Positions 1 to 9,154 are shown, counted from the stretch's first letter. The stretch: DNA of 64,000 bases from Lepas anatifera (GCA_034440635.1 JAOTON010002130.1:248001-312000), one strand, 5' to 3'. Translations and numbers: made by a program. The notes: generated from the letters alone by a model not told the origin.

Positions 1-280
1 AACACTGAAGATTATATATTCGGGCACAGCCCTTCATCAGAATCGTGGAGTAAATATCAATAATTCTCAGTCTTAGTATAGCCAGACCTCGAATTGAGCT
101 TCACACAAAACATATTTTTCACTTTCACTTTCACTTTTTCACTTTCACACAAACACATTTTCAGCACATTTTTTGTGTGAAGCTCAATTCGAGGTCTGGC
201 TATACTAGGACTGAGAATTATTGATATTTACTCCACGATTCTGATGAAGGGCTGTGCCCGAATATATAATCTTCAGTGTT
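1..280. repeat. Foldback inverted repeat at window edge
   Basis: Bases 1-110 reappear in reverse complement at 171-280 with a single obvious mismatch (tcttagtata against tcctagtata), so the stretch can fold into a stem of about 110 bp. The loop of about 60 bp is made of short direct repeats of cactttcactttc. No coding potential is visible. It looks like a foldback or MITE-type element, but the left end is the window edge, so the true terminus and any target duplication cannot be seen. Confidence 0.8.
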
Positions 281-819
281 TTTTACATTTCCGGATTCGA
301 GGGGAGAGGCCAGGGAACATCTTAACAACTGATATACAAAACTTGTTAATCAGGCAATGCGTGTCGGAGTTATGAAGCATCAAAGATGAGTCTACAAGGT
401 GACCTCCCGAAAATGCCTCGGGCTATATATCGGTCACCGTTGGTCGGAGGGAGCTAAGATTCTCACAGGCATGTTCCTGGTGCAAAACTACCCCGGAGAC
501 AAAGTTTCAGATTTTTTCAAGACATGGTGGTGTCAAGCCTTGGTCGATCTGTCCTGGAATCCCCCAACTACTACCATATGGGTCATTCCGCGTCAAATCG
601 ATAAAAATGACATTTTCATACCCGACCCCTCAGAATTCGATAAAAATTGGTGCACCTGTAGGACCATATAAAACAACATCACAAATAAAATATCAGTCCG
701 GAACAGCGCTTGAGGTCAGATCTAGTGGTCATCAAAGGTCACGCGTTTTCGCCGACTTGTCTTCATTTAAACGTGGATAATTATCGTGTTAACGAAGTCT
801 TGATGACCAAATTGTTACC
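281..819. other. No gene recognised
   Basis: This is sequence between the foldback repeat and the Gypsy element. The longest open frame (399-671, 90 codons) has no recognisable domain and looks like chance. No RNA gene or tandem repeat was seen. Confidence 0.6.
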
Positions 820-912
820 TGTGGTACACTGATCTGCCACTAAAAGTCACGCGTGGGCCGACCCGGTCAGCCAATCCAATACAGTCTGGTACCAGCCACC
901 GAGTGCGTAACA
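820..912 (+). repeat. 5' LTR, 93 bp
   Basis: It starts TGTGGTACACTGATCT and ends GTAACA, and aligns end to end with 5638-5730 with a handful of substitutions. It is followed at once by a candidate primer-binding site. Bases upstream of 820 do not match those upstream of 5638, which fixes the left edge. Confidence 0.85.
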
Positions 913-930
913 TTGGCGAACAGGACGAGA
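913..930 (+). promoter_or_regulatory. Candidate tRNA primer-binding site
   Basis: The sequence TTGGCGAACAGGACGAGA lies directly after the 5' LTR, where minus-strand priming occurs in LTR elements. A start of TGGCG is common in Gypsy primer-binding sites. The matching tRNA cannot be named from this window. Confidence 0.45.
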
Positions 931-941
931 TCGGCTCCACG

Positions 942-1811
942 ATGGCGGGATTAGGAGGACCGGCGCGACAGTTTGTGGCTGGTGAGGAGAGCTTTGGAGC
1001 TTATACACGCTGGTTAGTTAGAACAGTATTTCATTGCGAATGATGTGAGTTTGCCAGAGAAGAAGCGTGCAATCTTTCTAAGCGTGGTGGGCGCGGAGAC
1101 ATTCACGCTGTTGGAGGACCTGTGTGCTCCGGAGGTAGCGGGGAAGAAGAGCTACGACGTGCTAGTGGGCAGGCTGACGGAGCATTTTGAACCAAAATCG
1201 TCCGTCATAGTGTCACGTTTCCGCTTCAAAATGTGCCGCCAGGTAGCCAACGAATCTATTAGTGGTTTCGTGGCCAGATTGAGGAGGCTGGCTAAGCCCT
1301 GCCACTTTCAGTCCGCCCTCGACGATATGATTCGAGATAGGCTCGTGTGTGGTGTCCTCGACTCAAGACTTCAGGCACATTTGCTCGGCCATACTGCTCT
1401 AACGTTGGATTCCGCATTATCGTTGGCCACGGCGAGTGAAGCGGCCGAGGCTCAGGCACAGGAGATCGGCCAGTCAGCAGCAGCCGCCGCGCCGACCGCG
1501 CCGGGGGCAGTGGTTGAACCGCCACGTCACGTGATCGCCCGGCTCGAGCGCCGGCGCCCGGTCACCCCTCCCCTACCCCCGACTCCGCTGGGTCGAGGGG
1601 CGGGGGCGAGGGGGACCGGCGAGGAATGGCCGCATCAGGTGGCAGAGGCGGCGCAGCGGGACAGTGCCTGAGGAGCCAGCGCGGAGAAGTAGCGGCACCA
1701 CTGGCTCCTTGTTTCCGGTGCCGCAGTCGACAGCACGTGCCACGCAACTGTTGGGCGAAGTTTCGCCGGTGTTTTCAGTGTGGTGCGACAGGGCACGTGC
1801 GGGATGCGTGT
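942..1811 (+). pseudogene. Gypsy gag: capsid and two zinc knuckles
   Basis: The likely start is the ATG at 942, 30 bases after the LTR. Reading from it stops after about 34 codons at a TGA near 1044, because TTAG is duplicated near 1011-1022 and shifts the frame; the capsid continues in another frame from 1045 to 1671. It has the helical Gypsy capsid pattern, with FLSVVGAETFTLLEDLCAP near the start and RDRLVCGVLDSRLQ further on. A second frame change precedes two CCHC knuckles at 1710-1811: CFRCRSRQHVPRNC and CFQCGATGHVRDAC, both with C-X2-C-X4-H-X4-C spacing. In an intact element Gag assembles the particle and binds its RNA. This copy could not make a full Gag without frame correction. Confidence 0.85.
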
Positions 1812-1944
1812 CGATTTCAGAGCCGGGTTGACCAGCTGGAGGAAGACCCATTTTACATGGAAGAGCCACCTGAAACCGAAGTCGGAGAAGATTCTGCGGA
1901 AGAGTACCAGCTAAACTACAAGGCCCCCTCTCCCAGGAAGTCAC

Positions 1945-2250
1945 GGCCCTCATTGTGTGTCGATATCCAGTTGAACGGCCGCGGTGTACAGGCGGAGGTG
2001 GATACAGGGGCTGCGATGTCGGTTTGTTCAGAGGCGCAGCCCCGGAAATGGTTTCCGGAGGGAGGACTTACCATCAAACCGACTCGGAAAAAGTTGTGTA
2101 CTTACGGTGGTGCATCTTGCCTCTCTTGGGTGAGGTCCTTGTGTGTGTACAGTATGGTTCTGTGGCAGTAAATCCTGCCTTTGATCGTGATCGCTGGAGA
2201 TGGGCCTCTGTTATTTGGTAGGAACTGGCTGGCCCATTTCAAGCTGAACT
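1945..2250 (+). pseudogene. Gypsy aspartic protease
   Basis: The retropepsin signature VDTGAAMSV lies at about 1998-2024, with the catalytic Asp codon at 2001. The frame carrying it is continuous with the zinc knuckles and stops at 2171. The end of the domain (GDGPLLFGRNWL, about 2199-2234) is in a different frame, so a frameshift falls between 2100 and 2180. In intact elements this domain cleaves the Gag-Pol precursor. Confidence 0.75.
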
Positions 2251-2380
2251 GGGCAGATATTCTCAGAGCACCGGGAGCTTCCACCGCCTCTGTCTCGCCT
2301 CAGGCTTTCAGCAGCCAGACTGCGGGTTCGTCAGAACGGCAGGATTGTGAGCTGGAGACACTGCTAGCCGAATTTCCGAC

Positions 2381-3180
2381 GTGTTTAAGGACGAGTTGGG
2401 GTGTTTCAAGGGCGAGGAAGTGACGATCGATGTCGACCCTACAGTAACGCCACGGTTTTTCAAACCTCGGCCGGTTCCCTTGGCATATAGGGATATAGTC
2501 AATCAGGAGCTGGATCGCCAGGTTAAATCTGGTTTGTGGGAGGAGGAAGTCCGTGACAGTAGGTGGGCAGCTCCGTTAGTGATCGTACCAAAAAATGGTC
2601 CGGAGGGCCCAACCATCCGTTTGTGCGGTAATTATCGCCTTACCATCAACCAGGCCGTTCCCTTGGATAGGTATCCCTTGCCGAGAGTGGAGGAGCTGCT
2701 GGTAAAGCTGACGGGCTGTAAGATGTCTTCAAAAATATATTTGAGGCCTCCTGCGCCCGCTGAGATTGAGTTTTGGATACACCAGTGCGCCAGCCCTGTT
2801 CCAGCGCACGCTAGATAAGCTGCTGAGCGGCTTGGAAGGCGTCGGCGTATTTCTGGATGACGTGGTGATTGCGGCGTCCACGCGAGAGGAGCATGATGTT
2901 CGGCTGCGAGCAGTCCTGTGCCGTTTATCGGACGCCGGTCTGAGAGTAAACCGCTCTAAATGCAGCTTTGCTGTAGGGTCGGTGACCTATTTAGGGTATA
3001 AGGTTAGTGGGTCTGGGGTACGTGCGACGGATGAGAAGGCTTTCGCTATCAGAAATGCCCCAGAACCCAGGAATGTGTCCGAGCTGAGAGCTTGGCTGGG
3101 CCTCATCAACTATTACAGCAAGTTTCTGCGGAATGTGTCGACCTTGCTGTTTCCGCTGTATCAGCTGCTGCGGAAGGACG
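2381..3180 (+). pseudogene. Gypsy reverse transcriptase, internally deleted
   Basis: The N-terminal fingers are readable from 2381 (TPRFFKPRPVPLAYRD, then WAAPLVIVPK and NYRLTINQAVPLDRYPLP). At about 2733-2750 the conserved segment that should hold the first catalytic Asp reads SSKIYLR, with Tyr where Asp is expected, and roughly 30 codons are then missing before the SFGYTSAPALFQRTLDKLL segment. The second catalytic block, FLDDVV, is intact with the Asp pair at 2856-2861, followed by the thumb (GYKVSGSGVRATDEK). The deletion plus the lost Asp make this copy inactive. Confidence 0.85.
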
Positions 3181-3269
3181 TTAGGTGGGTGTGGTGGAAA
3201 GAGCATCAGGACGCCTTTGAGCAGGCGAAGTCCCTGCTAGTCCAACCTCCGGTCCTGGCTCACTTCGAC

Positions 3270-3590
3270 TCGTATCTACCAGTCGTACTGGCATGTGACG
3301 CAAGCCCCAGAGGTATAGGGGTGGCTTTAAGCCTCAAAACGTCTCAGGGAGAAAAACCCGTGGCCTTCTATTCAAGGTCTCTGAATCTGAAAGAACAAAA
3401 ATACAGTCAAACCGACAGGGAGGCACTGGCCGTCATAAGTGGTGTCAAAAAGTTTAACTATTATCTGGCAGGCCGTCCTTTTGTGATTCGGACCGACCAT
3501 CAGCCACTGTTGGGCATCCTGGGCGAGCGCAAGCCGCTGCCTGCTATGGCGTCCCCCGAATGGTCAGATGGGCACTGCTTCTCGGTGGTT
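3270..3590 (+). pseudogene. Gypsy RNase H domain, cut by hAT-type insertion
   Basis: Typical Ty3-type RNase H motifs follow the RT in the same frame: ACDASPRGIGVALS with the first Asp, FYSRSLNLKEQKYSQTDREA with the Glu, and RTDHQPLL with a later Asp. The frame runs into the hAT-type element at 3596, and its continuation (EYMPGTK) resumes after 3877. RNase H removes the RNA strand during cDNA synthesis. Confidence 0.85.
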
Positions 3591-3595
3591 ATGAT

Positions 3596-3876
3596 CAGGG
3601 GCGTAGCCAAGGGGGGGCGGCAGGGACAGTTACCCCTCCCTGAGGGCCCGAAGGGCCTCCTGAGGACACGAGCCGCGCGAAGCGCGGCTCGCCCGCACTA
3701 TGCTCGGTGGCCAAATTTGGCATTTTTTACCAGACAGGGCCCTCTTAAGCCCTCTTCATCGCTCTATTCTGTAAAAAGCCGGGCCCTTTTTACCCATCAG
3801 GGCCCTTTTGGTGCGGTCAGAGGGGCCCTTTTCGGGGCGCCGCCCCTCCCTGAGCGAAATCCTGGCTACGCCCCTG
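3596..3876 (+). mobile_element. hAT-type MITE nested in the Gypsy element
   Basis: This 281-bp insertion starts CAGGGGCGTAGCC and ends GGCTACGCCCCTG, so it has terminal inverted repeats. It is flanked by an 8-bp target duplication, gttatgat at 3588-3595 and gttattat at 3877-3884 (7 of 8 match). Eight-bp duplications with CA/TG-ended TIRs fit the hAT superfamily. Inside is a short palindrome (gccgcgcgaagcgcggc). Three related copies lie at 8396, 39798 and 51702. It has no transposase gene. Confidence 0.9.
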
Positions 3877-3935
3877 GTTATTATTATAGGCTCGAGTATA
3901 TGCCTGGTACGAAATAAGGCCACTGTGATGGCCTG

Positions 3936-4122
3936 CATACGCGTTGGAAAGGGGGCCAGGGGGCCTGCCACTTTTTGGCAAAAATTTCCTGATCTCAGTC
4001 AAATGAGAGACAACCGGACATTTTCCAGCCGCTGCGGAATGGGTCCAATTGAAGTTTTGGTCCTGATGTTGAAAGTTTTGTGTATCGGTTGTTTGGCTGC
4101 CCCACTTTTGCGGTGCATTATG
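3936..4122 (+). mobile_element. Short CATA..TATG element nested in the Gypsy element
   Basis: This 187-bp insertion is flanked by the 8-bp duplication atggcctg at 3928-3935 and 4123-4130. The left end (catacgcgttggaaaggggg) resembles the CATAGGCGTAGGAACCGG headers of the 9.5-22.4 kb cluster, and the right end is an imperfect inverted copy. The 8-bp duplication suggests hAT-type transposition. It separates the end of RNase H from the start of the integrase region. Confidence 0.75.
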
Positions 4123-4123
4123 A

Positions 4124-4560
4124 TGGCCTGAGTCGGTTGCCGCTGCCTGGCTCTGAAGGAGCCGGCGACGCCAGCGGAGTTAGTGCATTTACTGCAGTTT
4201 CTGGATGCTTCACCCGTGACGCATCCGATATCCGACTGTGGACGGCCCGCGACCCGGTGCTGTCAGCTGTCCTGCGACACACCCAGGTGGGGTGGCCGGT
4301 GGGGAGGGGTCAGCTACCGCCCGAGTACCGGCCGTATCAGCAGAGGGCGGGGAGCTGAGCTGTCAGGACGCCTGCCTCTTGTGGGGTGGAAGGGTGGCTT
4401 ATTCCGCCACAGGGTCGTGAGAGAGTACTACAGCTTCTTCATGAGGGGCATATGGGTGAATCGCGCACCAAATCATTTGCTCGCTCGTACGTCTGGTGGC
4501 CAGGCATGGATGATGATATCTCCGAAATGATATAGGCATGTCAAAAGCGCAATGAGAGTA
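4124..4560 (+). pseudogene. Gypsy RNase H-integrase linker and zinc-binding domain
   Basis: After the nested element the Gypsy reading resumes with GLSRLPLPG, the usual end of the RNase H region. A stop and frameshifts follow near 4355. In another frame at about 4420-4560 lies the integrase HHCC-type zinc-binding region: an H-X3-H pair in LLHEGHMG, and Cys in the ACQKRNES segment. A stop near 4530 (tga tat ag) breaks it from the core. This domain helps integrase bind cDNA ends. Confidence 0.65.
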
Positions 4561-5553
4561 GAAATCCGGCCCCGTCAGTACCTACCAATGCACCCCTGGG
4601 AGTGGCCAAGAGGCCCCCACGATCGTGTCCACGTCGACTATTGTGGTCCCATGGACGGGAAAATGTTTTTGATATTGGTAGATGCCCACTCCAAGTGGGT
4701 AGATGTTTACCCTACAACATCATCCACGTCTGCCGCCACGCTGGATAAACTCAAAACGGCATTTGCCGCATGGGGGCTGCCCCGGGTGTTGTGTTCTGAT
4801 AATTCCCCTTGTTTTACCTGCCCTATGTTTGATACATTTTGTACGATGAATGGCATTGAACACGTCACCTCCCCTCCATTCTCCCCGAAGAGTAACGGCC
4901 TGGCGGAGAGGTATGTTCAGACGTTCAAACGCACCTACCGTCTGTTGCAGGGCTCGGTCAAGGCGAAAGTGGCCCAGTTCCCCTTCCAGTGCAGAAATAC
5001 GCCTCATTCAATCACTAAACGATCACCAGCGGAGTTGTTCCTTGGGAGGCCAATGCGGACCCACATGGACTTGTTACGCCCAAGTATGAGCCACGATATT
5101 GAGAAACGACAGCGGTATATGAAAATGTACGCGGACTCCAGGGCTCAGGCGCGGTCTTTTCGCATAGGTGATGCAGTGTGGGTGTCGGCGGTGGAAAGGC
5201 TGTCTGGTGTTGGCGATCGGAAATGGCTGGCTGGTGTTGTGTTGAATGTAGCGAGCATGAAAGTGACTGTGCAGCTGTTAGATGGCAGATTGTTGTGCCG
5301 ACACATGGATCGGGTGCGGAGACGTGTGCCAGCGCCACCTGCTGCGCCCTGGCGGACGTTCCAGGCACAGCCAGAGGTGCCACGGCTCGGCGATGACTGG
5401 CCGGTGTGGACTACTGGAGACGGAGCAAGGGAGATGCCCATAATTACCGGGGCTCCTACTTCACCCAACCCCGAGGAGCGGCAGCCGGAGCCGAGCTACA
5501 ATCTCAGGCCAAGGCCTGCTCCTGCTCCGGACAGGTTGACCCCTGGTACTTAA
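4552..5553 (+). CDS. Gypsy integrase catalytic core and C-terminus
   Basis: This open frame of 333 codons holds the DDE core: Asp codons at 4636 (VHVDYCGP) and 4798 (SDNSPCF), and Glu at 4906 (GLAERYVQTFK). The last two are 35 residues apart, as in retroviral-type integrases. The segment FLGRPMRTHMDLLRP and a basic, Pro-rich tail follow. The ATG at 4552 is inside the original polyprotein, so this is a remnant of pol rather than a gene with its own start. The core is the best preserved part of the element. Integrase inserts the cDNA into the chromosome. Confidence 0.85.
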   Translation: MRVEIRPRQYLPMHPWEWPRGPHDRVHVDYCGPMDGKMFLILVDAHSKWVDVYPTTSSTSAATLDKLKTAFAAWGLPRVLCSDNSPCFTCPMFDTFCTMNGIEHVTSPPFSPKSNGLAERYVQTFKRTYRLLQGSVKAKVAQFPFQCRNTPHSITKRSPAELFLGRPMRTHMDLLRPSMSHDIEKRQRYMKMYADSRAQARSFRIGDAVWVSAVERLSGVGDRKWLAGVVLNVASMKVTVQLLDGRLLCRHMDRVRRRVPAPPAAPWRTFQAQPEVPRLGDDWPVWTTGDGAREMPIITGAPTSPNPEERQPEPSYNLRPRPAPAPDRLTPGT

Positions 5554-5626
5554 GTGTGATGATGCTGATATGTACGGGCGTGAATCTGTGGGCTTATCTG
5601 CCATGTGTGTTGTCCGTTTTGTCCGT

Positions 5627-5637
5627 GGGTGGAGTGG
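5627..5637 (+). promoter_or_regulatory. Candidate polypurine tract
   Basis: The purine-rich stretch GGGTGGAGTGG lies directly before the 3' LTR, the place where plus-strand synthesis is primed. It contains two T residues, so it is either divergent or weak. Confidence 0.45.
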
Positions 5638-5730
5638 TGTGGTACACTGATCTCCCACTAGAGGTCACGCGTGGGCCGACCCGGTCAGCCAATCAAATAC
5701 AGTCTGGTACCAGCCACTGAGTGTGTAACA
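5638..5730 (+). repeat. 3' LTR, 93 bp
   Basis: Direct repeat of 820-912, starting TGTGGTACACTGATCT and ending GTAACA. The few differences from the 5' copy suggest some age since insertion. Confidence 0.85.
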
Positions 5731-6462
5731 GTCAAATGCCATTCAAATGCTTCAAAATTCTGAAACTGGATCCAAATTGGGGGGTGACCCAGATTTGACC
5801 TTTGGGCTGACTAGGTCAAATCTTATAAATGCTTTTTTTTACTAATTTTGCCTGTTTCCAATGACATGAAATCTTACCATGTGACTTATTTAACCATCGA
5901 CTAAATGTGTACAAAAAAGAAAGGCGAAAACTTGTAAACATTTCTGAAATATCAATATTTGATGGTGGCAGTGTTCTGTGCCACAGCTATGCCACGGGGA
6001 AATTTATCTATGATTGACGATAACACACATCTTTTGTGCGATTTTGGATGAGGATATTCCCAATTCTTCGACAAATCTCTTCATTGAACAGTTTTTAACT
6101 CGTGCATGACTCTGTGTTCAAAAATTTCACACAGAGTAGGGCGGGGGGGATAAAACCCCCAACTGAACTATGCATGTATAAATTAAGCACATGCAAAAAA
6201 ACTCTGGTGTCCAATGGTTTCTGAAAATAATGATGGGCCTGCAATATCTGCTTTAACATCAGGTCAATCTTGAGGTCTCAGGAAGCCAAAAACATTGATA
6301 TGATGAGGGAAAAATCTGACATGACGCCTTTTGGCTTCTTATTTGTTTTTTTCTAGAGCAAGTCCCAAGACATTGTTGGAATCCCGGTGTCCAAGGCAAT
6401 GACAAAAGCAAAACAATGCTGTTAAAATACAAGTTCTGTCCCGATTTTGTCCCAAATTACTG
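5731..6462. other. AT-rich sequence, no gene recognised
   Basis: No domain-bearing frame was found on either strand. Short runs such as gacctttgggctgactaggtc resemble the aggtca-rich interior of the neighbouring TIR element, so part of this may be old repeat. Confidence 0.5.
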
Positions 6463-7279
6463 TTAACACGTGCATTGACGGGGGGCGGGTACCCGCCCCC
6501 TCGGTTTTTCGGAGACAGTAGAAAACGGCGGCGCGTAGCGCCGCCGTACTTGGTATACCTTTTTCCTCATCATTTTTCAACTTCTGTGAAAATTTTAAGG
6601 TTAGGTCATCTCAGGTCAGGTCACTAGTACAGGTCAAGTGACCCGACCTCAAAAAAGTTTAAGATAGCATAAGTCGGAGCAGGGTGAACTTATCCGATTG
6701 AAACTCATATTACATAATGGCCCCACCGGTTCCTAACATATGTTCCGGTATTTTGATATCGATGACCTAAGGTCAGGTACGAGGCATGACCTCTCCATTG
6801 GAAATACATGGTAAAAATGTTTTTTTACGGAATAACTCAGTAACGGATGGTGATGAGCATTTATTTTAGCTGCATTAGACTCGCTTGGGCTTTGCGGTTC
6901 TAATGATATGCATTTTATATAATTTGACCCTGACCTGACCTCGGTCAGGTCAATCCTGATTTGACCTAGCAAGATCAAATTATATATCTTCGATTCGGCT
7001 TGCTAAGAGGATTCATATAGTTTAAGTCGTTTTATCTATCTTTACTTGTTCAGATGTAATGCCCGAAAAACTGAATTTTATATGTTATCCCTATGATGGG
7101 CATGTTTTGACCTCTCGTGACCTTAAATGTGACCTGACAAAAAATGGTTCAATGTTTTCGATGGGAGTGGATGGGCGCCCAACACCGTTTACCGTTTTCG
7201 CTACCTACCGTGGTTCTCGGTCTTAGGGGGCGGGTACCCCCCGTAATGGGTGGCTCAGACCCCGTAATGGCGTGTTGAA
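6463..7279 (+). mobile_element. Non-autonomous TIR element with GC palindromes, copy 1
   Basis: The left end reads TTAACACGTGCATTGACGG. The right end, read in reverse complement, begins ttcaacacgccattacgg. Just inside the left end lies the perfect 20-bp palindrome gggggcgggtacccgccccc at 6481-6500, with a decayed partner at 7226-7242. The interior is AT-rich and full of aggtca and tgacct runs. The copy at 51513-52548 is in the opposite orientation and supports the same ends. No transposase frame is present. Superfamily is uncertain; TTAA-like ends could hint at piggyBac, but no clean duplication was seen. Confidence 0.75.
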
Positions 7280-8190
7280 CTATAAACATATGACCCAAGA
7301 TTGACCCAAGAACTAATTCTGGCGGGTTTCTGATTCAAAGTTCAAAAAAAAATTATGACTTGGCCCAGAAACACATTAGCAGTACTAGGTGATCAAATGG
7401 AAAATATGTGAGTTTATGAGTCTTATTTAACTTTCTAGGCCTTTGAACTTTGAAATAATTTTGTATTATTTCATGCCATATGGCATAGAATTCCTCATTA
7501 AAAATACGAATAACAAGTGACAATTTATAATTTTCAAAGTAAGATGAACCAAACCGACATAATATGACTGGCCTTGTTTTCACTTGGTCATTATACTGGT
7601 ATATTTTTCGTCACGCGTATCTCCCTGACTGTCTCACTGCTTGAATGTAGCTTGACAAACACATAACCCTCACGCAGTGAGGAGCCAACACATACACACT
7701 TCTCGTTCCTGGTACAGCGCGGGCAGCAGCAAACCTGTCATTCAACACATTGTGTTCCTCTACTATCATATTTTCAGGAAAGTACTCGACAAACGTGGTG
7801 GATAAATGAATATTTAGGAAATCATAAAATTGTTTCGGAGTTTCTATGATATGCGTATGTAAGCTTGCTCGTTTGGCAGGCCTTGTATTGGTCCTCCCAC
7901 CCCATCACAGGGACCCTTTTCTTGCGCAGTGGTAAGAAAATGTCACTCAGCATCCATGGCAAAATCTGACGAATGGTGCGTTACATTTACAAAGTTTTCT
8001 TTTTACAATTTTTATATTGCGGAGCAGCGCAGTCGGAAAAAATAAAACATATTTTCTGGACATTTTCAATTTTCTGTTCCAGATAATTGATTAGCTTTTG
8101 TTAGAACAGATGCACTGCAACAGTATCATGGGTCAAACAGAAATCGCGGAAAAAGAAAAAAAACGAAAAAAACGTCGGGGTTTAAGACCG
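7280..8190. other. AT-rich sequence, no gene recognised
   Basis: Nothing beyond short chance frames was seen. A poly-A/G stretch near 8150-8175 separates it from the gene fragment that follows. Confidence 0.5.
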
Positions 8191-8191
8191 T

Positions 8192-9154
8192 TCAAGGTTT
8201 CGGATTAGCTTCTGACAGGCAGCGCGACGTTTCCTGCAGATGCTTGGCACATCTTGCTAGACAATAAGATGTGCTAAACTCCTTTGCAATCTTTTGAATA
8301 GTCCAAGTTCCTAGTACCATTGTCATCACTCTTATTTTGTCACTGGTTTTGGTCGAGTCTTTGAATTTCTGACGAAATTTGTTCATCATATCATCCAGGG
8401 GCGTAGCCAGGATTTCACTCAGGGGGGGCACCCCGAAAAAGGCCCCTGCGACAGCAAAGAGCCCTGATGGGTAAAAAGGACCCTGTTTGTTACAGAATAG
8501 AGTGCTGAAGAGGGCTTAAGAGGGCCCTGTCTGGTATGAAATTTCAAATGTAGCCACAGAGCATAGTGCGGGTGAGCTGCGCTTCGCGCGGTCCGTGTCT
8601 TCAGGGGGCCCTTCGGGTTCTCAGGGGGGGGGTGGCTATCCCTGCCGCCCCTTATATCATCTGAGTTTTGTGCTTTCTCTTCCTGTGTTTGAAGAATGTA
8701 AAATGCTTCCTCTGGGTCGATCCTCCCACTCTGCCTATGGAAGGAAGTCCGAATCTTTTTATAATGTTGTCTTTCTGTGTACAAAAAAATGCACACAGAA
8801 TTTCTTACAGATAATTTTGCCACAGAATTTCTTATACCATTTTATTCGCGTTTGCTGAACTAGTGCTTCTCCTAGGGCCGGCGCCAATTGATTTATGACC
8901 TCAACAGATTGATTCAAACCCATGGCTCAATCGCTGGAGTTCTGTATTTTCGGTGTTGAAAGGTCTGTACTTCCAATTACACTCTGGAGCCCAGAATATC
9001 CTGGTTCTGAGAGAGGCTGTTGTGGCACTTGCACTGGCTCTATTGCTGGACCTGGAACCGTCCCTTTGGAAAGCATCAGTCTGCAAGATGTGCAAATACA
9101 TTTGTTCACATTTAACTCCAGATCAGAATACTGAATCACCCATTTTGTTATCAC
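8192..9154 (-). pseudogene. Fragments of an unknown HTH-like gene split by a hAT element
   Basis: Two minus-strand pieces flank the hAT-type element at 8396-8653. Upstream (8662-8823) reads a polar segment ending EEKAQNSDD. Downstream (8200-8395) reads NKFRQKFKDSTKTSDKIRV followed by WTIQKIAKEFSTSYCLAR, which looks like a helix-turn-helix, then EANPKP and a stop. The residues at the break are exactly those repeated by the 8-bp duplication. A further minus-strand frame at 8927-9154 has CICTSCRLMLSKGT and may be the earlier part of the same protein. I recall similar invertebrate proteins of unknown function, probably transposon-related, but cannot name the family. It is not functional as it stands. 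Confidence 0.5.
8396..8653 (-). mobile_element. hAT-type MITE lacking its distal TIR
   Basis: It starts CAGGGGCGTAGCCAGG at 8396 and runs for 258 bp in inverted orientation relative to the 3596 copy. The flanking 8-bp duplication atatcatc is perfect (8388-8395 and 8654-8661), yet the last 13 bp or so of the element (ggctacgcccctg) are absent; the element ends gccgcccctt directly against the duplication. Confidence 0.85.

Larger units (their letters stand above)
820..5730 (+). mobile_element. Ty3/Gypsy LTR retrotransposon, degenerate, Mag-like
   Basis: The element is bounded by two 93-bp direct repeats that start TG and end CA. Between them come, in order, Gag capsid, two CCHC zinc knuckles, an aspartic protease (DTGA), reverse transcriptase (FLDD), RNase H and integrase, which is the Ty3/Gypsy gene order. 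Very short LTRs are known in the mag lineage (Bombyx mag has LTRs of under 100 bp), so Mag-like is my placement by inference. The body is broken by frameshifts in gag, a deletion in RT and two nested hAT-type insertions. The 5-bp flanks (ttacc before, gtcaa after) do not match, so no target duplication is visible. Confidence 0.9.

Noticed and set aside
399..671. 90-codon frame as a gene
   Set aside because: No recognisable motif, and length is within chance expectation.
5731..8190. Host regulatory region because of aggtca-type half-sites
   Set aside because: Most of these words lie inside the TIR element and repeat in its second copy, so they are element sequence first.
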